Positions 61,479 to 64,000 of a stretch of 64,000 nt of DNA are shown in pieces. The stretch covers positions 129,745 through 193,744 of the forward strand of contig NZ_JTDB02000007.1 in the NCBI RefSeq assembly GCF_000785435.2. Reading direction: 5' to 3'. Position 1 is the stretch's first letter. Each line of letters starts with the position of its first letter. Source of the DNA: Paraburkholderia sacchari (GTDB taxonomy: Bacteria > Pseudomonadota > Gammaproteobacteria > Burkholderiales > Burkholderiaceae). The notes beneath the pieces are model-generated. The model was not told the origin of the DNA. It saw nothing but the letters and a program-made list of their open reading frames with translations, and ran no database searches. A program made the translations under genes and the position numbers.

Positions 61479-62588
61479 ATGAACGACGGCAACCAGCACG
61501 GACTCCCGAATTTTGATCGTCCAACCGAGGCGCTGCTCAGGCGGCTCATCAACGAGGCCACCGGACGTCTGGGTGTGCCGCTACGTGTAATCGACTTCGG
61601 TCCGGCAGCCCCCAGCGCCGCGTCGGCCAGAGAGATGAACAGCGAGATGAAGGTTACGCTGGAGGTGAACGGCGCCCGGCAACCCTACATGCTCGCGGCT
61701 CGCGCCCGGCTCCGAACGCGGGAGGAGGTGAGAACTGTCGCGGCCCAAAGCGCCACTGCCGGTCTTCCGGTCCTTCTGGCCACGTCCTGGCTGACGCCTG
61801 CATTAGCGGATGAGTGCGTCGAGCAAGGCCTGCAGTTCATCGACCTCGCCGGTAATCTGCATGTGCGCGGGCCCGGCCAGTACATTCTCGTCACTGGCCG
61901 GCCGGCGAATCCAGACATCAAGCGCTTCGTCTCGAGATCAGGAAAACCTGCGATCTCCGCGAGTGCTTCCGCGCTCAGGATGATTTTTGTGTTGCTATCC
62001 GCTCCGGAGTTGATTAACCGTCCATACCGGGAAATCGCCTCGTCGGCAGGGGTGGCGCTTGGCGCGATTGGCGGCGTGTTCGATGACCTGCGTGAACGCG
62101 GTCTACTCGCAGGCACGGAAGACCGGCGCTTGATCGATCCTGCCGCCCTGAGGGAAGAGTGGGCAATCAATTACTCGCTTCGCCTGCTGCCGAAGCTCAA
62201 CGCACAACGATTTGCGATCGATGATCCTGCGTGGTGGCAGCGCGCGGAACTTCCTGCCGGGCAAGCCTGGTGGAGCGGGGAAGTCGCCGCCGCAAAACTG
62301 ACCCGGCAGCTTCGGCCGGCCTCGCAGACACTGTATGTCGAACCCGCAGCGAGACCGGCGGTCATGATGGCGCTGGCGAAGCAACACCGCTTTCGCGCCG
62401 ATCCCGCAGGCAGCCTGGAGATCGTCGATGCCTTCTGGCATCTCGACGACATGCGGACCGCGCAGCTGACGGCGCCACCTTTGCTCGTGTATGCGGATCT
62501 CCTGCGCACGAGAGAGCCTCGCAATGCGGAGGCAGCCGCGTTGATTCGCGATCAATGGAGTGGGGTGAATGACGGTCATATCTCTTAA
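61479..62588 (+). CDS. AbiEi-family antitoxin (type IV toxin-antitoxin)
   Basis: A 369-residue protein resembling AbiEi-type antitoxins/transcriptional repressors. A helix-turn-helix is recognisable around residues 160-215 (ISASASALRMIFVLLSAPELINRPYREIASSAGVALGAIGGVFDDLRERGLL). Flanking regions include LLATSWLTPALADECVEQGLQFIDLAGNLHV, typical of longer AbiEi-like proteins. An in-frame ATG at 61449 lies at the predicted transcription start and before an operator-like repeat, so ATG 61479 is preferred. It overlaps the toxin gene by 20 bases. Base composition is less GC-biased than surrounding core genes, consistent with acquisition. Confidence 0.83.
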   Translation: MNDGNQHGLPNFDRPTEALLRRLINEATGRLGVPLRVIDFGPAAPSAASAREMNSEMKVTLEVNGARQPYMLAARARLRTREEVRTVAAQSATAGLPVLLATSWLTPALADECVEQGLQFIDLAGNLHVRGPGQYILVTGRPANPDIKRFVSRSGKPAISASASALRMIFVLLSAPELINRPYREIASSAGVALGAIGGVFDDLRERGLLAGTEDRRLIDPAALREEWAINYSLRLLPKLNAQRFAIDDPAWWQRAELPAGQAWWSGEVAAAKLTRQLRPASQTLYVEPAARPAVMMALAKQHRFRADPAGSLEIVDAFWHLDDMRTAQLTAPPLLVYADLLRTREPRNAEAAALIRDQWSGVNDGHIS

Positions 62589-63432
62589 GACGCCGCTCCC
62601 GCCGGGAAAGCAGGCAGTGTTGACGGTCATGGATCGCGTGGCCCGGCGCACGAACCTGCAGTACTTCGTTGTCGGTGCGACAGCCAGAGATATCCTGATG
62701 TACCACCTGCATGGATTTCCTCTCAACCGCGCCAGTCCCGACATCGATTTCGCAATGGCCATCGAAAGCTGGCCAGCATTCGAAGCGCTGCGAACCGGGC
62801 TTCTTGGTGAGCCGGGGTTCCGTCTGGACGGGAAGATTGTGCATCGGCTTCATTATTCGCCCGCGGCAGGCGATGGCTTTCCGGTGGATCTGGTCCCGTT
62901 CGGCGGTGTCGAGGTTTCTCCGTCGCAAGTGGCGTGGCCACCGGACATGGCAATTGTGATGAATGTGGCGGGCTACGCCGAAGCGCTGGATAGTGCGGTG
63001 ACCGTACGCATCGCGGACCGTTGCGAGATTCGCGTTGCGTCGATACCGGGTCTCGTGATGACGAAACTGATCGCGTGGCTGGACCGCGGGCAGTCCAATC
63101 CGAAAGACGCGGTGGATTTCCGGTATCTGCTGGAAAACTATGCGACCGCCGGCAACGCCGACAGGCTTTATGGGGAAGAGTTGCCGTTGCTGGCAGCGTG
63201 CGATTACGCGTTCGAACGCGCGGGTCCGAGATTGCTCGGAATGGATATCGCGTCCATCGCTTCGGCGCGAAGCAGGCAACAGCTCGCCCACATTCTGGCC
63301 GATCCCGAACTGCACGACCGGCTGGTCATGCATATGCTGCGGGGCGGCGTTCATTCGGGAGAGCCTGTAGCGGCGATCGAGAGCCGGCTCGTTGAATTCA
63401 GGATCGGGCTGCTGGATTGGCCGGGGCCGTGA
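62569..63432 (+). CDS. AbiEii-family nucleotidyltransferase toxin
   Basis: A 287-residue nucleotidyltransferase with all AbiEii-type motifs. The Gly loop is VVGATARD (Gly36), the metal-binding pair is Asp58/Asp60 in PDIDFAM, the third acidic residue is Asp107 in VDLVPFGG, and a C-terminal Lys166 lies in VMTKLIAWLDRG followed by KDAVDFRYLL. Related toxins (AbiEii, MenT) block growth or phage propagation, in some cases by adding nucleotides to tRNA ends. GGAG lies 8 bases before the ATG, and its 20-base overlap with the antitoxin implies coupled translation. Confidence 0.85.
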   Translation: MTVISLKTPLPPGKQAVLTVMDRVARRTNLQYFVVGATARDILMYHLHGFPLNRASPDIDFAMAIESWPAFEALRTGLLGEPGFRLDGKIVHRLHYSPAAGDGFPVDLVPFGGVEVSPSQVAWPPDMAIVMNVAGYAEALDSAVTVRIADRCEIRVASIPGLVMTKLIAWLDRGQSNPKDAVDFRYLLENYATAGNADRLYGEELPLLAACDYAFERAGPRLLGMDIASIASARSRQQLAHILADPELHDRLVMHMLRGGVHSGEPVAAIESRLVEFRIGLLDWPGP

Positions 63433-63490
63433 TTTCCTTGCTGTACGGCTTTTCGCTGAAAGCGGGCACGGTTTCAGTCGCGCAAAAACG

Positions 63491-63516
63491 AAAAAGCCCG
63501 CAATTTGCGGGCTTTT
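63491..63516. terminator. Bidirectional intrinsic terminator between AbiEii and tRNA-Leu
   Basis: GCCCGC (63496-63501) and GCGGGC (63507-63512) form a hairpin with loop AATTT, flanked by an A-run (63491-63495) and TTTT (63513-63516). It can end the toxin transcript rightwards and the tRNA transcript leftwards. Confidence 0.85.
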
Positions 63517-63542
63517 CGATGAAACCGTGACTTGAAGAAGCG

Positions 63543-63629
63543 TGGTGCCCAGGAGAGGACTCGAACCTCCACAGTGTTGCCACCGCCAGGACCTGAACCT
63601 GGTGCGTCTACCAATTCCGCCACCTGGGC
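63543..63629 (-). tRNA. tRNA-Leu (CAG), copy 1
   Basis: The minus strand folds as a class II tRNA. Acceptor stem GCCCAGG/CCTGGGC is fully Watson-Crick. The anticodon arm is CCAGG-TTCAGGT-CCTGG with anticodon CAG, the long variable arm lies around GGCGGTGGCAACACTGT, and the T-loop is TTCGAGT. The 3' CCA is encoded (63543-63545). A strong promoter lies 22 bases upstream. Confidence 0.96.
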
Positions 63630-63650
63630 ACGTCTTCAAGCTAGACAGCG

Positions 63651-63678
63651 ATTATAGCGTGTTCGCGAACCCTGTCAA
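63651..63678 (-). promoter_or_regulatory. Strong promoter of tRNA-Leu copy 1
   Basis: Read on the minus strand: TTGACA (63678-63673), 16 bases, TATAAT (63656-63651), both perfect consensus hexamers, 22 bases before the mature tRNA 5' end. It lies between the two tRNA copies, so copy 1 is separately driven. Confidence 0.88.
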
Positions 63679-63823
63679 TCAATCTTTTCAAAAAATCTTC
63701 ACATCGCGAAAGATCTGCATCCGCGCGAGGGAAGCCGCGAAACATTCGGCGCAGCGTGCCGATGCTGCTGTTCTGCGGACCCGCGCCGCCAGGCGCACAT
63801 CTGGAAACGACGACCCGGAAACG

Positions 63824-63852
63824 AAAAAAGCCGGCATAAAGCCGGCTTTTTT
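63824..63852. terminator. Bidirectional terminator between the two tRNA-Leu genes
   Basis: AAAAAAGCCGGC (63824-63835), loop ATAAA, GCCGGCTTTTTT (63841-63852): a 6-bp GC stem with six A's and six T's flanking, usable in both directions. It ends the transcript of tRNA-Leu copy 2. Confidence 0.9.
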
Positions 63853-63858
63853 GAATCT

Positions 63859-63945
63859 TGGTGCCCAAGAGAGGACTCGAACCTCCACAGTGTTGCCACC
63901 GCCAGGACCTGAACCTGGTGCGTCTACCAATTCCGCCACCTGGGC
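63859..63945 (-). tRNA. tRNA-Leu (CAG), copy 2
   Basis: Same class II structure and CAG anticodon as the copy at 63543-63629, with encoded CCA (63859-63861). The only difference seen is in the 3' acceptor strand, CTTGGGC instead of CCTGGGC, which creates a G-U pair. Only 55 bases of upstream sequence are in the window, and no clear promoter is visible there. Confidence 0.95.
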
Positions 63946-64000
63946 AAGGTGTCGCTTACTACTTGCTGCTGCGCTTGTCGTGCAGCAGAGAACGAAATTC

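Overview
The window is a high-GC chromosomal segment whose gene content and order (infB-rbfA-truB, sucA-sucB-lpdA-zapE, a second Hfq with a long glycine-rich tail, DUF2968 and DUF2147 proteins, Porin_4-type porins) point to Burkholderiales, most likely Paraburkholderia or a close relative. This placement rests on recalled gene families and synteny; no database search was possible.

Layout: (1) 0-4.5 kb: a probable nusA tail, infB, rbfA and truB. (2) 4.6-19.8 kb: a complete sulfoquinovose (SQ) utilisation locus of sulfo-Entner-Doudoroff type. A LacI-type regulator is divergent from an SMP-30 lactonase and an aldehyde dehydrogenase. These are followed by a long unit encoding an SSS symporter, a GH31 sulfoquinovosidase, a TauE-type exporter, an IlvD/Edd dehydratase, an HpcH/HpaI aldolase, an aldose epimerase, an SDR dehydrogenase, a porin and a Gfo/Idh/MocA oxidoreductase. 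Palindromes centred on AGCGCT sit in front of both transcription units. The proposed flow is: SQ-glycoside uptake, hydrolysis, mutarotation, oxidation to the lactone, hydrolysis to sulfogluconate, dehydration, aldol cleavage to pyruvate plus sulfolactaldehyde, oxidation to sulfolactate, and export. (3) 19.9-25 kb: a MarR-controlled EmrAB-type tripartite efflux operon on the minus strand. (4) 25.3-34.5 kb: typA, the 2-oxoglutarate dehydrogenase genes sucA-sucB-lpdA, and zapE.

(5) 34.6-43 kb: an accessory-looking stretch with a standalone DUF4096 (IS5-type transposase N-terminal) protein, a DUF2147 protein, a rearranged zone where the tail of a TpsB-like gene abuts a decayed sigma-54 activator, a DUF2968 protein, a tiny His-rich protein, hfq2, a 45-residue lipoprotein, an ECF sigma/anti-sigma pair and a vanillyl-alcohol-oxidase-family flavoprotein. 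(6) 43-50.7 kb: two acyl-CoA ligases, an MFS carboxylate transporter, a TPR/glycosyltransferase protein and an SDR. (7) 50.8-61 kb: an oxalate catabolic locus with a GntR/FCD regulator, oxalyl-CoA decarboxylase, formyl-CoA:oxalate CoA-transferase, a PAS protein, transhydrogenase pntAB and an OxlT-like transporter that is frameshifted in a T run. (8) 61.4-64 kb: an AbiEi/AbiEii-type toxin-antitoxin pair with a promoter flanked by two matching inverted repeats, then two tRNA-Leu(CAG) genes on the minus strand.

The most notable content is the SQ locus with its candidate operators and a possible second, NAD-dependent glycosidase. Next come the AbiE promoter architecture, the rearrangement scar at 36.05 kb and the frameshifted oxalate transporter.
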